Shown here in pieces: positions 8,209-16,942 of a stretch of 64,000 nt of DNA. The position numbers were made by a program, and so were the translations under genes. Under the pieces are notes generated by a model that saw only the letters and a list, made by a program, of their open reading frames with translations, ran no database searches and was not told the DNA's origin. Every line of letters begins with the position of its first letter. Positions within the stretch are counted from its first letter, which is position 1. The DNA is from a virus. Location: positions 51,467 through 115,466 of IMG/VR virus record IMGVR_UViG_3300021957_003133; one strand, written 5' to 3'.

Positions 8209-9524
8209 GTGACAAAGAAACAGACGACTACTATAAAAATCACGAGTATCACGATCGTAAACCTGTGTACATTGATGAAAAAGATTTAAGGACAGATCAA
8301 TTAGATAGACTTACAAAGAGTGAAACATTCTGTATGATCCCTTGGATACACATGCATGCATTCCCCAATGGGCAAGCATTTCCTTGCTGTCTTGCTGACA
8401 GTGATCATCCTATAGGCGACTTACATAAGAATACTATTCGAGAAGTATGGAATGACACAGCATACAAAACAATGCGTAAGAATATGCTTGAAGAAAAGAG
8501 CTGTAAAGAATGTACTAAATGTTATGAACAAGAAGATATGGGTTTTGTTAGTATGCGTAATTCATCAAACAAATCTTTTGGACATAATATTGGAATAGTG
8601 GATGACACCAAACCAGATGGTACCTTTGATGATTTCAAACTACGTTACTATGATATTAGATTTAGTAACTTATGCAATATGAGTTGTCGTACCTGTGGTG
8701 GTTGGTTTTCTAGTTCGTGGCATGACGAAGAAACAGCATTATATGGTAAGCGTGAGTATCCTAAATTTATGTTTGCTGGCAAAGACAAAGAAGATATGTG
8801 GAATCAATTACAAGAACACATTCCTTATCTAGAACAAGTATACTTTGCTGGTGGTGAACCTTTGATAATGGAAGAACACTATCGCTTGTTAGATGAACTA
8901 GAAAGACAAGAGTTATTCAATGTTAGACTACAGTATAATACTAACTTTAGTAAGCTAAAACTAAAAACAAAACATGTGTTTGACTATTGGCAGAGATTTA
9001 AAAATGTGTCAGTGGGTGCTAGTTTAGATGCCATGGGAGCTAGAGCAGAATACATGCGTAAAGGCACAGTGTGGGCAGAAACTGTTAGTAATAGAGAACG
9101 GATGTTACAAGAATGTCCTAACACAGACTTTTATGTTAGTAGTACCGTTAGCATTTACAACGCACTACATGTCATGGACTTCCATCGTGACTGGGTTGAA
9201 CGTGGATTAATCAAAGCACAAGACTGGAACATCAATATATTACAGGGTCCTAACAGAGACAGGATTGATGTGCTACCAAAGATTTATAAAGAACAAGTAA
9301 AAGAAAAGATACTAGAACATATTGAATGGTTACGCCCACAGGATCATTTAAATCGTGCTGTTGTTGGTTATGAAAGCATATTGACATTTATGGAAAATCA
9401 AGACCAACAAAACTTGTTACAAGAGTTCTTAGAAGTAAATGATAGACACGACGACTATAGAAAAGAACAGTTTGAAACGGTGTTTCCTGAATACAAGGAG
9501 TTAAGAACATATGTCTCTACCTAA
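8205..9524 (+). CDS. Twitch-type radical SAM enzyme 3
   Basis: 439 residues. The N-terminal half carries Phe-Cys43-Met-Ile-Pro-Trp ... Pro-Asn-Gly ... Pro-Cys61-Cys62, then Cys100, Cys103 and Cys106, the usual auxiliary-cluster pattern of phage twitch proteins. The radical SAM motif is Cys157-Asn-Met-Ser-Cys161-Arg-Thr-Cys164 and Ala-Gly-Gly-Glu-Pro follows. It is linked by ATGA to the small membrane protein upstream and overlaps the next gene by 14 bp. It is more like enzymes 4 and 5 than 1 and 2. Substrate unknown. Confidence 0.85.
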   Translation: MSDKETDDYYKNHEYHDRKPVYIDEKDLRTDQLDRLTKSETFCMIPWIHMHAFPNGQAFPCCLADSDHPIGDLHKNTIREVWNDTAYKTMRKNMLEEKSCKECTKCYEQEDMGFVSMRNSSNKSFGHNIGIVDDTKPDGTFDDFKLRYYDIRFSNLCNMSCRTCGGWFSSSWHDEETALYGKREYPKFMFAGKDKEDMWNQLQEHIPYLEQVYFAGGEPLIMEEHYRLLDELERQELFNVRLQYNTNFSKLKLKTKHVFDYWQRFKNVSVGASLDAMGARAEYMRKGTVWAETVSNRERMLQECPNTDFYVSSTVSIYNALHVMDFHRDWVERGLIKAQDWNINILQGPNRDRIDVLPKIYKEQVKEKILEHIEWLRPQDHLNRAVVGYESILTFMENQDQQNLLQEFLEVNDRHDDYRKEQFETVFPEYKELRTYVST

Positions 9525-10728
9525 GAAAATATGTATGCTACCCTGGATCAGTATCGAAACATCACCTACTGGTACAGCACGTCCTTGCTGTCTGGCTAAG
9601 GATGAAATAACAAAACCTAACGGTGAAAAATATAAGTTAAAAGAAAATACATTAGAAGAAATTTATCATTCAGACTATATGCAAAATCTAAGACAGGAGT
9701 TTTTAGATGGAAATAAACCAGAGACTTGTCAACGCTGTTGGGATGAAGAAGCCGCAGGGCGTACCAGCAAACGTGTTAACAGTCAACTACGTCTAGGACA
9801 ACACTACAAGAAGATTGATTTTCATAATACTGATCCTGATCAACTTTGGTTTTTAGATCTTAAACTAGGAAACATATGTAATTTAAAATGTCGTATATGC
9901 GGAAGTTGGTCAAGTTCAAAGTGGGCAAAAGAAGAAGTAGCATACGTTGACAAGATATGGAAAGGCGATCCTAACTATAGAAGGAAAGAACACCTAGCAT
10001 TTACATATCTCAAAGACGGTGCTTGGCCTCGCGAAAGTATTGACTTTTGGGACAACTTAAAAACACTACTACCTAATATCAAATACTTTGAATTTACTGG
10101 CGGAGAACCTTTCTTGATCAAACAACATTTTGATCTACTAGAATATGCTGTTGAAAAAGGCTATAGTAAAAACATTGAAATACATTACAATACCAATGGC
10201 ACACAGTTTCCTGAGTCTGCAGAGTTGTGGGACAATTTCAAACATGTAGAAATAGCATTCAGTATTGATAATACAAATGAACGTTTTGAGTATGAACGTT
10301 ATGGTGCCAATTGGCTAGAAGTACAAGAGAATATTAAAAAGTTTACAGCTATGCGTAGTAGTAAGATATCAACACAGCTCTGTACTACAATGAATATACA
10401 GAACGTCTACTATCTGCCAGAGCTGTGTGAATGGATCAATACACAGCAATTTGATTTCTTGTTCTTTAATATGTTGCACGATCCTTGGCACATGTGCGTC
10501 AGTAAGATGACCCCGCAAGCACAGAAATTAGTTATAGATAGATTGACTAATCATAACTTTGATCCTAGACACAAGATAGAAGTTATGCGTATAGTTAAGT
10601 TCATTGAACAAGGTGAAGGCAGTGACGGTATAGAGTTTTTAAGACAGATGCAGAGGACCGATGATTATAGAGAACAAAGTTTCATTGACACACATCAAGA
10701 GATAGCTAAGGCAATGGGCTATGAGTAA
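9511..10728 (+). CDS. Twitch-type radical SAM enzyme 4
   Basis: 405 residues. It has Cys8-Met-Leu-Pro-Trp, Pro-Thr-Gly, Pro-Cys26-Cys27, Cys73 and Cys76 before the radical SAM motif Cys123-Asn-Leu-Lys-Cys127-Arg-Ile-Cys130 and Phe-Thr-Gly-Gly-Glu-Pro. The start at 9511 overlaps the upstream stop. It lacks the long N-terminal extension of enzyme 3. Same inferred class: radical chemistry on an unknown substrate, with an N-terminal auxiliary-cluster domain. Confidence 0.85.
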   Translation: MSLPKKICMLPWISIETSPTGTARPCCLAKDEITKPNGEKYKLKENTLEEIYHSDYMQNLRQEFLDGNKPETCQRCWDEEAAGRTSKRVNSQLRLGQHYKKIDFHNTDPDQLWFLDLKLGNICNLKCRICGSWSSSKWAKEEVAYVDKIWKGDPNYRRKEHLAFTYLKDGAWPRESIDFWDNLKTLLPNIKYFEFTGGEPFLIKQHFDLLEYAVEKGYSKNIEIHYNTNGTQFPESAELWDNFKHVEIAFSIDNTNERFEYERYGANWLEVQENIKKFTAMRSSKISTQLCTTMNIQNVYYLPELCEWINTQQFDFLFFNMLHDPWHMCVSKMTPQAQKLVIDRLTNHNFDPRHKIEVMRIVKFIEQGEGSDGIEFLRQMQRTDDYREQSFIDTHQEIAKAMGYE

Positions 10729-11212
10729 TATAGCATTAGGATGTAGCCATACCTACGGTGTAGGAGTAGAAAAAGATGAAGCTTGGCCTAATCTACTTGG
10801 GCTAGTAAATTATGGAGTTCCTGGGTGTAGTACTGATTTAATTTGTCGCACCCTGCCTAAGATTTTAGAGAAAGAACAACCAGACATTGTGTATATACTT
10901 TGGCCTGATTGGACAAGATTTGAATATCGTAAAGATGGAGAATGGATTCAATCACATCCAACAGACAGAAACAGAATTGAATTTATGGAAAGCCACCCAG
11001 AAGAATGGCTACGAGAAAATTTTAAACAGCAGGTAGCACGAGTAAACGAATTGTGTAAAGGTATAAAAGTTAACGCAATGACATTAGATGATTTGATCCC
11101 TTTCATTGACAATGCTGATATGTGGCCGCTCAGTAAATTAGGGCACCACTATGCTCCTGAATGGCACCATTGGGTGGCAGAGATATTTGAGAAACTGAAT
11201 GAAGCAACCTAA
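10721..11212 (+). CDS. Short SGNH-hydrolase-like protein
   Basis: 163 residues. Block I reads Ala-Leu-Gly-Cys-Ser9-His-Thr-Tyr-Gly, the GxSxT-type variant of the GDS motif, and block II is Gly-Val-Pro-Gly-Cys-Ser. The C-terminal Gly-His-His-Tyr-Ala-Pro-Glu-Trp-His-His could supply the catalytic His, but the Asp usually three residues before it is not evident. It is shorter than most SGNH esterases (~200 residues). It overlaps both radical SAM neighbours, so it probably acts on the same product, for example in acyl-group transfer or removal. Confidence 0.6.
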   Translation: MSNIALGCSHTYGVGVEKDEAWPNLLGLVNYGVPGCSTDLICRTLPKILEKEQPDIVYILWPDWTRFEYRKDGEWIQSHPTDRNRIEFMESHPEEWLRENFKQQVARVNELCKGIKVNAMTLDDLIPFIDNADMWPLSKLGHHYAPEWHHWVAEIFEKLNEAT

Positions 11213-12503
11213 GAATAGACCAGAAACGCTGTGTATGGCTCCGTGGACTCATACTTACCTATCGCCACAGACTGAACGTAGAATGTGCTGTGCTAGTCGT
11301 GAGGATGCACAATCATTTGAGCAGTATATAGATACCAAAGCTGGCACAGGCAAATACCAACCAATCACTTTAGAAAAACACTGGAATTCAGACCATATGA
11401 AATCAGTGCGTAAACGCATGATGGCTGGAGAAACCTTAAAGGAATGTGCCGTATGTAACGATAAGCTGTTGAATACTGATGTTTACCGTAGTTATTTCAA
11501 CCGAATGTTTAGCGATAAGTATGATAGTATATGGGACACTACAGATGATACGGGCTACACCACAACAAAGCCTGTAAGCTGGGATTATAGATTCAGCAAT
11601 CTCTGTAACTTTAAGTGTCGCACGTGCGGTGACATGTTGTCAAGTGCATGGGAGTCAGAGCAAAGACAGCATAACACTATCAATTGGGATAATCCTAGAA
11701 ACAATTGGATGAAACCCGACATTAGGAAACAGATATCTGAGTTTCAGGACAATCAAATTGAGAAAGAGTTCGCAGATGCTGTAGAATCTCATCAAATTGA
11801 GGAAGTATATTGGGTTGGTGGTGAGCCATTGATGTACGATCAACACTGGAGATACATGAAACGTATCGTTGATTTAGGAGATGGGAAAAATGTTTACGCT
11901 AGATACAACACAAATCTTAGTCGCATCAATTATCGCGGTATCAACCTCTATACTGATATTCTATCTAGGCTACAGGATTGGCAAATATGTGCAAGCCTTG
12001 ATGGTACAGGAAGAATTGGAGAATATATCAGGACAGGTCTCAACTATCAAACGTGGGTTGAAAACTTTAAGGAAGGTCTTAAGGGAGTTACTAACGATCG
12101 TCAAATGAGAATAGACTTTACACTTACCTTACCGGGTATGTTTGAGGTTAAAGAGATGGACAAGCTAGCTTATAATTTAGATAGTGAGATATTGGCCAAA
12201 GTAATATTCAGTTTCACACCAGACATCATTATGAGTCCGTTAGCACTGCCAAGGAAACTATTAGAAGAGTGGATTGATGATATATTAGAATCCAAGCTAT
12301 GTAAACCTGTACTGATAGATATGCTTACCCAACTAAAAACAAGACCTACGTTCGAAGAACAATGGCCTGATACCTATCAAGAAAGTCTTGCAAAAGGCAA
12401 GCGTCGTGTGTTACAATTAGAGAGTATACGTAAAGATGAATTTACTTTAGCGGATATTTTAAAATCAAGGAAAGAAGTATATGAGTGGTATCAATCAATC
12501 TAA
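11199..12503 (+). CDS. Twitch-type radical SAM enzyme 5
   Basis: 434 residues. Cys12-Met-Ala-Pro-Trp, Cys30-Cys31 and Cys83/Cys86 precede the core motif Cys136-Asn-Phe-Lys-Cys140-Arg-Thr-Cys143; Val-Gly-Gly-Glu-Pro follows. The start lies within the end of the SGNH-like gene and the end overlaps the next gene. It is the fifth member of this family in 7.2 kb. Confidence 0.85.
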   Translation: MKQPKNRPETLCMAPWTHTYLSPQTERRMCCASREDAQSFEQYIDTKAGTGKYQPITLEKHWNSDHMKSVRKRMMAGETLKECAVCNDKLLNTDVYRSYFNRMFSDKYDSIWDTTDDTGYTTTKPVSWDYRFSNLCNFKCRTCGDMLSSAWESEQRQHNTINWDNPRNNWMKPDIRKQISEFQDNQIEKEFADAVESHQIEEVYWVGGEPLMYDQHWRYMKRIVDLGDGKNVYARYNTNLSRINYRGINLYTDILSRLQDWQICASLDGTGRIGEYIRTGLNYQTWVENFKEGLKGVTNDRQMRIDFTLTLPGMFEVKEMDKLAYNLDSEILAKVIFSFTPDIIMSPLALPRKLLEEWIDDILESKLCKPVLIDMLTQLKTRPTFEEQWPDTYQESLAKGKRRVLQLESIRKDEFTLADILKSRKEVYEWYQSI

Positions 12504-13563
12504 GGTTTCAGTAACACTAAGAAATCCTTTAGTTCGCGATGATCAAATAACATATGACATCATCCTGAATGATACCCAATTGGCTAAAGACTGGGTTGAT
12601 GCTCTTAAACAGATATTACAAAACAACAATCTATTAGAAAAGAACTTTTGTTTCTTAGGGTTTCCAGATACACAACGTAATATTAAATATCTCAGTAATG
12701 AACTTAAACAAGCTGTCGACACTATCAATCAATACTTCGACGATTACGAGATTACAGAAACGTACACACCTGAAACACTACGCAACGGCTTAGATCCTAA
12801 TCAAGATCTTATGAATCAATTACATAATCATTTTGAAGTACTGCAAGGAACTGTAGAGAATCTTAGTGATTACTATAGACGTGCTGACCACGAAACAAAG
12901 TATGCCATAAGACAGTTAAACATTATCTGTCACGAGTTAGAAAGTTTGATGTTAAGCTTACGTAAAAAAGTTAACGCTCCTGATTGGGTACGTAGCAGTC
13001 AAATAACTACATTTTTACAGTGTGAAAGATTCGAGTTAACACATGAACATAGACAAGGATTCTTAACCAACGGATATGATAGACAGTTTGGCGGTGTTTA
13101 TATGCACTGGACACAGATAGGTAAAACACTGTTTGAAGTATTCAATGATGAAGGCGCTCCAGAACTAACAGATGCAGTATGTGACGCTATAACACACCTA
13201 CAATACTATTCAGGTGAGTTTGATGTTGAATGGGGTAACACTGTTAACAGAGGAGACAGCACAGTGCCTTGGCATAATCAGGCACAAGATAAATTTGAAC
13301 AATGGTTACGAGATAATCAGTTGGATCCTACGAATACTCAATTGAGTTTAGGATATTTGCCGTTGGGCAATATTGATCTTACTACGTTTGGCACAGACGA
13401 TCCCAATGAGATAAGAGAAATACTAGGACGTTACCTTGATATCTATAAAATTAAAGTTGACGGAGTGTCGAATACTTTCGAATACTGCTGGACTGATGAT
13501 GATTACAAGCAACAACAAATTAATAGGATGATTCCAGGATATGATTTTAGTAGCAGGGGGTGA
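12481..13563 (+). CDS. Conserved hypothetical protein
   Basis: 360 residues, soluble, acidic, with helical predicted stretches in the first half (residues ~95-160) and a Trp/Tyr/His-rich second half containing Val-Pro-Trp-His-Asn. No catalytic signature is recognisable. It overlaps the radical SAM gene upstream (23 bp) and the SGNH gene downstream (23 bp), so it belongs to the same pathway. Possible partner protein or scaffold; function unknown. Confidence 0.65.
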   Translation: MSGINQSKVSVTLRNPLVRDDQITYDIILNDTQLAKDWVDALKQILQNNNLLEKNFCFLGFPDTQRNIKYLSNELKQAVDTINQYFDDYEITETYTPETLRNGLDPNQDLMNQLHNHFEVLQGTVENLSDYYRRADHETKYAIRQLNIICHELESLMLSLRKKVNAPDWVRSSQITTFLQCERFELTHEHRQGFLTNGYDRQFGGVYMHWTQIGKTLFEVFNDEGAPELTDAVCDAITHLQYYSGEFDVEWGNTVNRGDSTVPWHNQAQDKFEQWLRDNQLDPTNTQLSLGYLPLGNIDLTTFGTDDPNEIREILGRYLDIYKIKVDGVSNTFEYCWTDDDYKQQQINRMIPGYDFSSRG

Positions 13564-14359
13564 TAGTTTTGTTTGGGGCAGTGAGTTAGGAGACTGCAAC
13601 CATGATCATGTTGAGACTCTTGGTAGTTCTAGTGGACATAGTAGTCTTACATTTCCAGCTATTTTAGGACAAGACTACGAATACCAATGTTGTGCTTATC
13701 CAGGAAACGGTAATGATACTATTGCTAGAAATGTTATTATAGCATGCGAAAAAAATAAAGAACAAAATCAAGCACAAGTAGTTTCAGTAACATGGACTTT
13801 CCCAGGGAGATACGAATTTCATGTAGAAACTAGTCAAGGTGCTAAATGGGAAACTATTAATTCATGGACAGTAGGTAAGAAATATACTGAAGAATCTGAT
13901 CAACATTTAAATGAATTTGTCGAACAATTTAACGAACATGCTGAAAGTCTGGGTATAGTAAAATTTGCTAAATCTTATTTTGCTAATGTTGGACATTTAG
14001 AGTATTGGGAAACTTATACTGCTATTAAAGAAATAGTATATTTGCAAAATTATCTCAAAGCAAATAATATTCAGTATCTATTTACATGTGCAGATGTTGG
14101 GTTTCTTAATAATCACACAATAAAAGTCGCAGATGATACTATACGTTCGCTGTATAATCAAATTGATTTTGACCGTTGGTACTTGTTTCCTAAAGGTAGC
14201 AGAGCAAACGAAACCACAGTACCAAGAGGTTTTTACCAATGGGCATTGGAAAATAAGTATAGTATAGGCCCGATGAATCACCCGCTAGAGAAAGCACATC
14301 GAGATGCCGCTCTATTAATAAAGGATAAATTTAATGAATTGGTTCAAAAAAATAATTAA
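13541..14359 (+). CDS. SGNH-hydrolase-like protein
   Basis: 272 residues. Block I is Val-Ala-Gly-Gly-Asp-Ser-Phe-Val-Trp-Gly, a clear GDS motif at residues 7-9, and block II-like Tyr-Pro-Gly-Asn-Gly-Asn-Asp follows. A C-terminal Gly-Pro-Met-Asn-His-Pro-Leu offers the catalytic His, but the canonical Asp at His minus 3 is Pro. Expected role: esterase, or acyl- or acetyl-ester chemistry on a glycan or peptide. It overlaps the upstream gene and a 33-codon ORF at its end. Confidence 0.65.
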   Translation: MILVAGGDSFVWGSELGDCNHDHVETLGSSSGHSSLTFPAILGQDYEYQCCAYPGNGNDTIARNVIIACEKNKEQNQAQVVSVTWTFPGRYEFHVETSQGAKWETINSWTVGKKYTEESDQHLNEFVEQFNEHAESLGIVKFAKSYFANVGHLEYWETYTAIKEIVYLQNYLKANNIQYLFTCADVGFLNNHTIKVADDTIRSLYNQIDFDRWYLFPKGSRANETTVPRGFYQWALENKYSIGPMNHPLEKAHRDAALLIKDKFNELVQKNN

Positions 14360-14435
14360 TCGAATAAAGATGGAACTTCGATATCGTAAAAAGTTAAAAG
14401 AACTTAAAAAACGAGATCCGTTTATCTATAAATGA
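14334..14435 (+). CDS. Very small basic protein (33 residues)
   Basis: The frame runs from ATG 14334 inside the end of the SGNH gene to a TGA at 14433-14435 that forms an ATGA overlap with the next gene. The product is strongly basic and Lys/Arg-rich, ending Lys-Lys-Arg-Asp-Pro-Phe-Ile-Tyr-Lys. It fills what would otherwise be a 72-bp gap, and the coupling geometry supports translation. Function unknown. Confidence 0.55.
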   Translation: MNWFKKIINRIKMELRYRKKLKELKKRDPFIYK

Positions 14436-15067
14436 AATTACTAACAGTAGGAGATAGTTTTACTTACGGTGAAGAGCTTGTAGATATAAACAATGCTTGG
14501 CCTTACCTACTAGGTAAACAGATAGACTACGAAGTTACTAATCTAGGAAGTCCAGGATGTAGTAATGCCCGTATGATTCGCAATGTTATAGAAAATGCAG
14601 ACAAGCATGATTTAATTATCATTGCCTGGAGTCATTTTGCTAGATTAGAAGTATCAGATGAGAATGGTACTTATGATCTTTGGCCAGGTGGGTCGGGAGT
14701 ATTCTTTACTGGAGAGTTGAAGTATAGGAAAGAACTAATAAACTATGTAAACAGACACCACAATGATGAATATTTGTATAATCAATACACAACTAATATT
14801 GTGCTAGTACAAAAATATTTAGAATCTAAAGGCAAGCGTTACATCATGATGGATACGTTTGGAAATCATCAAGACAAACAAAGACAGTCTAATGGTTTAA
14901 TCAGTCAAGTAAACGATCAGTATTATATTGGGTGGCCAACAGAAAGCATGATGGAATGGACCTATAAAACACCACAAGGTCCAGCAGGACATTTTTTAGA
15001 AGAAGGACATCAAAAAGTAGCAGAAAAAATCAATGAATATATTAGGAATATCGGCTGGGTTTCATGA
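14432..15067 (+). CDS. SGNH-hydrolase-like protein
   Basis: 211 residues, close to the normal length of SGNH esterases. Block I is Thr-Val-Gly-Asp-Ser-Phe-Thr-Tyr-Gly (Ser at residue 8), block II Leu-Gly-Ser-Pro-Gly-Cys-Ser-Asn, and the C-terminal Gly-His-Phe-Leu-Glu-Glu-Gly-His offers the His. Asp at His minus 3 is missing. It shares this layout with the proteins at 10721, 13541 and 53741. Its 3' end overlaps the carbamoyltransferase gene by 35 bp. Confidence 0.7.
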   Translation: MKLLTVGDSFTYGEELVDINNAWPYLLGKQIDYEVTNLGSPGCSNARMIRNVIENADKHDLIIIAWSHFARLEVSDENGTYDLWPGGSGVFFTGELKYRKELINYVNRHHNDEYLYNQYTTNIVLVQKYLESKGKRYIMMDTFGNHQDKQRQSNGLISQVNDQYYIGWPTESMMEWTYKTPQGPAGHFLEEGHQKVAEKINEYIRNIGWVS

Positions 15068-16523
15068 TGCTGGCATGAGTTGTGTGAGTGATGGTGAAAT
15101 TTTATTTGCCGCACACAGCGAACGTTACAGTAGACAAAAACATGATAGCAAACTGTGCAGTGAAATGCTGTTTGATTGTTTGTCACGAACCGGCTTACCT
15201 GATGTTATTGCCTATTACGAAAGACCCTGGGTTAAAAAAACTAGACAACTGTATGCAGGGCAATGGAACTCTTTATGGTCAGATTGGTCAGTGCGTAGCA
15301 TGATCAATGAGATTGATATAGAAGGGGCTTTAAAACATGTACCCATAAAAACTTATAATCATCACCTGTCACATGCGGCCGCTGGCTTTCAAACATCACC
15401 ATACAAAGACAGCACAGTTGTAGTCATTGATGCCATTGGGGAATGGGACACTATTAGTATATGGGACGCAAGATACGATAGTCAAGGGCAAGCAACATAT
15501 AAAAAATTATGGGGCCAAAAGTATCCACATTCAATTGGGTTAATGTATTCAGCGTTTACTAAAGAAGTTGGACTACGTCCTTTAGATGAAGAATACATTT
15601 TAATGGGAATGGCCGCATACGGGCAAAGTCATTTTAAAGACGCATTTAAAACAGTGTTGTTAGATGAACCCACCAGTTTAACATTTAGACATAATCTACA
15701 TCTTGGGTTACCAGATGGTGGTGAAGGTGGCTATGGAGAAAACTTTGATGTAGCCGCTGGGGCACAAGAACTGGTAGAAGAACTTATCAATGAAGTAATA
15801 CGCATATCTAAAAAATTAGGTATAAGCAAGAACTTAACTTATATGGGTGGTGTGGCTCTAAATTGTTCAGCCAATAGAGACCTAGGACAGTATTATAATA
15901 ATATATGGATTATGCCTAATCCAGGAGATGCTGGCTCAAGTTTAGGTGCCGCGGCATTAACATACGGAAAACAATTAAATTGGAAAGATGCTTATTTAGG
16001 ATATGATATCAAAGGTGAATACCCAGTTAAAGATTTGTTAACAGAATTATTAGAAAACAAGATAGTAGGTGTTGCTAACGGACCTGCAGAGTTTGGTCCT
16101 AGAGCTTTAGGCAACAGAAGTTTACTAGCAGATCCAAGAGGGCCAGAAATAAAAGATCAAGTAAACGAAATTAAACGTAGACAAAAGTTTAGACCATTTG
16201 CTCCTGTTATCTTAGAAGAATACGCCAACGAGTATTTTCAAATGCCTTCGGGTTTTCCTACTAGCGATTATATGCAGGTAACAGCCTTATGCAATTTTCC
16301 TAAACAATTCCCAGCAATTATCCATCACGACGGAACTAGTCGTGTACAAACAGTACCTAAAAATTCACGCAGTGGTATAAGACAATTACTAGAAGCTTGG
16401 CATGTATGGACAGGATGTCCTATGTTACTTAATACTAGCCTTAATATTAGAGGAGAACCAATGGTAAACAGTCGCAGTGACGCAGAAAGATTCCAAGAAC
16501 ATTATGGGATTCGTGTGTTATGA
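15033..16523 (+). CDS. Carbamoyltransferase, NodU/CmcH family
   Basis: 496 residues, somewhat shorter than the usual 550-600. The N-terminal actin-like (Kae1-type) domain begins Ile-Leu-Gly-Ile-Ser-Ala-Gly-Phe-His-Asp-Ala and carries the metal site His-His-Leu-Ser-His-Ala-Ala near residue 110. The C-terminal domain has the hallmark Glu-Phe-Gly-Pro-Arg-Ala-Leu-Gly-Asn-Arg-Ser and Ala-Asp-Pro-Arg. The family uses carbamoyl phosphate and ATP to O-carbamoylate sugars or antibiotic scaffolds. In this operon a carbamoylated glycan or peptide is the likely product. Confidence 0.9.
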   Translation: MNILGISAGFHDAGMSCVSDGEILFAAHSERYSRQKHDSKLCSEMLFDCLSRTGLPDVIAYYERPWVKKTRQLYAGQWNSLWSDWSVRSMINEIDIEGALKHVPIKTYNHHLSHAAAGFQTSPYKDSTVVVIDAIGEWDTISIWDARYDSQGQATYKKLWGQKYPHSIGLMYSAFTKEVGLRPLDEEYILMGMAAYGQSHFKDAFKTVLLDEPTSLTFRHNLHLGLPDGGEGGYGENFDVAAGAQELVEELINEVIRISKKLGISKNLTYMGGVALNCSANRDLGQYYNNIWIMPNPGDAGSSLGAAALTYGKQLNWKDAYLGYDIKGEYPVKDLLTELLENKIVGVANGPAEFGPRALGNRSLLADPRGPEIKDQVNEIKRRQKFRPFAPVILEEYANEYFQMPSGFPTSDYMQVTALCNFPKQFPAIIHHDGTSRVQTVPKNSRSGIRQLLEAWHVWTGCPMLLNTSLNIRGEPMVNSRSDAERFQEHYGIRVL

Positions 16524-16942
16524 AAATATTAATATGCGGATTACCAGGAAGTGGTAAAACAACTTTAGCAAAACCATTTGCGGAACTGTTAGGTGGTGTC
16601 TGGATAAATGCTGATAGTATTAGAAAACAATATGATGATTGGGACTTCAGTGATGAGGGCAGATTACGTCAAGCTGAACGAATGCGTTTACTAGCAGACG
16701 GTGTTGAACTAGCAGGTAAAGTTGCTGTGTGTGATTTTGTTTGCCCTACAGAACAAACACGACAAGCACTTGATGCTGATTATGTAGTATGGATGGATAC
16801 TATTAAGGAAGGACGTTTTAATGATACTAATTTAATATTTAAAAATCCTGATGTTGTCGACTATCGTGTAAGTGCTTGGTTTGACGACACTGATAAGGAA
16901 TTAGTTAAAGTAGTATCAAACTATATAGAGAAAAGTAAATAA
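16520..16942 (+). CDS. P-loop kinase resembling adenylylsulfate (APS) kinase
   Basis: 140 residues. The Walker A motif Gly-Leu-Pro-Gly-Ser-Gly-Lys-Thr-Thr lies at residues 7-15. Asn-Ala-Asp-Ser-Ile-Arg follows, where CysC has Asp-Gly-Asp-Asn-Val-Arg, and Cys-Asp-Phe-Val-Cys-Pro-Thr resembles the CysC Phe-Ile-Ser-Pro region. It is shorter than typical CysC (~180-200). Likely reaction: phosphorylation of APS or of another small metabolite; if APS, it could feed sulfation in the operon. ATGA coupling to both neighbours. Confidence 0.65.
   Translation: MKILICGLPGSGKTTLAKPFAELLGGVWINADSIRKQYDDWDFSDEGRLRQAERMRLLADGVELAGKVAVCDFVCPTEQTRQALDADYVVWMDTIKEGRFNDTNLIFKNPDVVDYRVSAWFDDTDKELVKVVSNYIEKSK

Noticed and set aside
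11881-12108. Plus-strand ORF with a hydrophobic segment inside radical SAM gene 5
   Set aside because: It lies wholly within a well-supported radical SAM gene in another frame and lacks a ribosome binding site.
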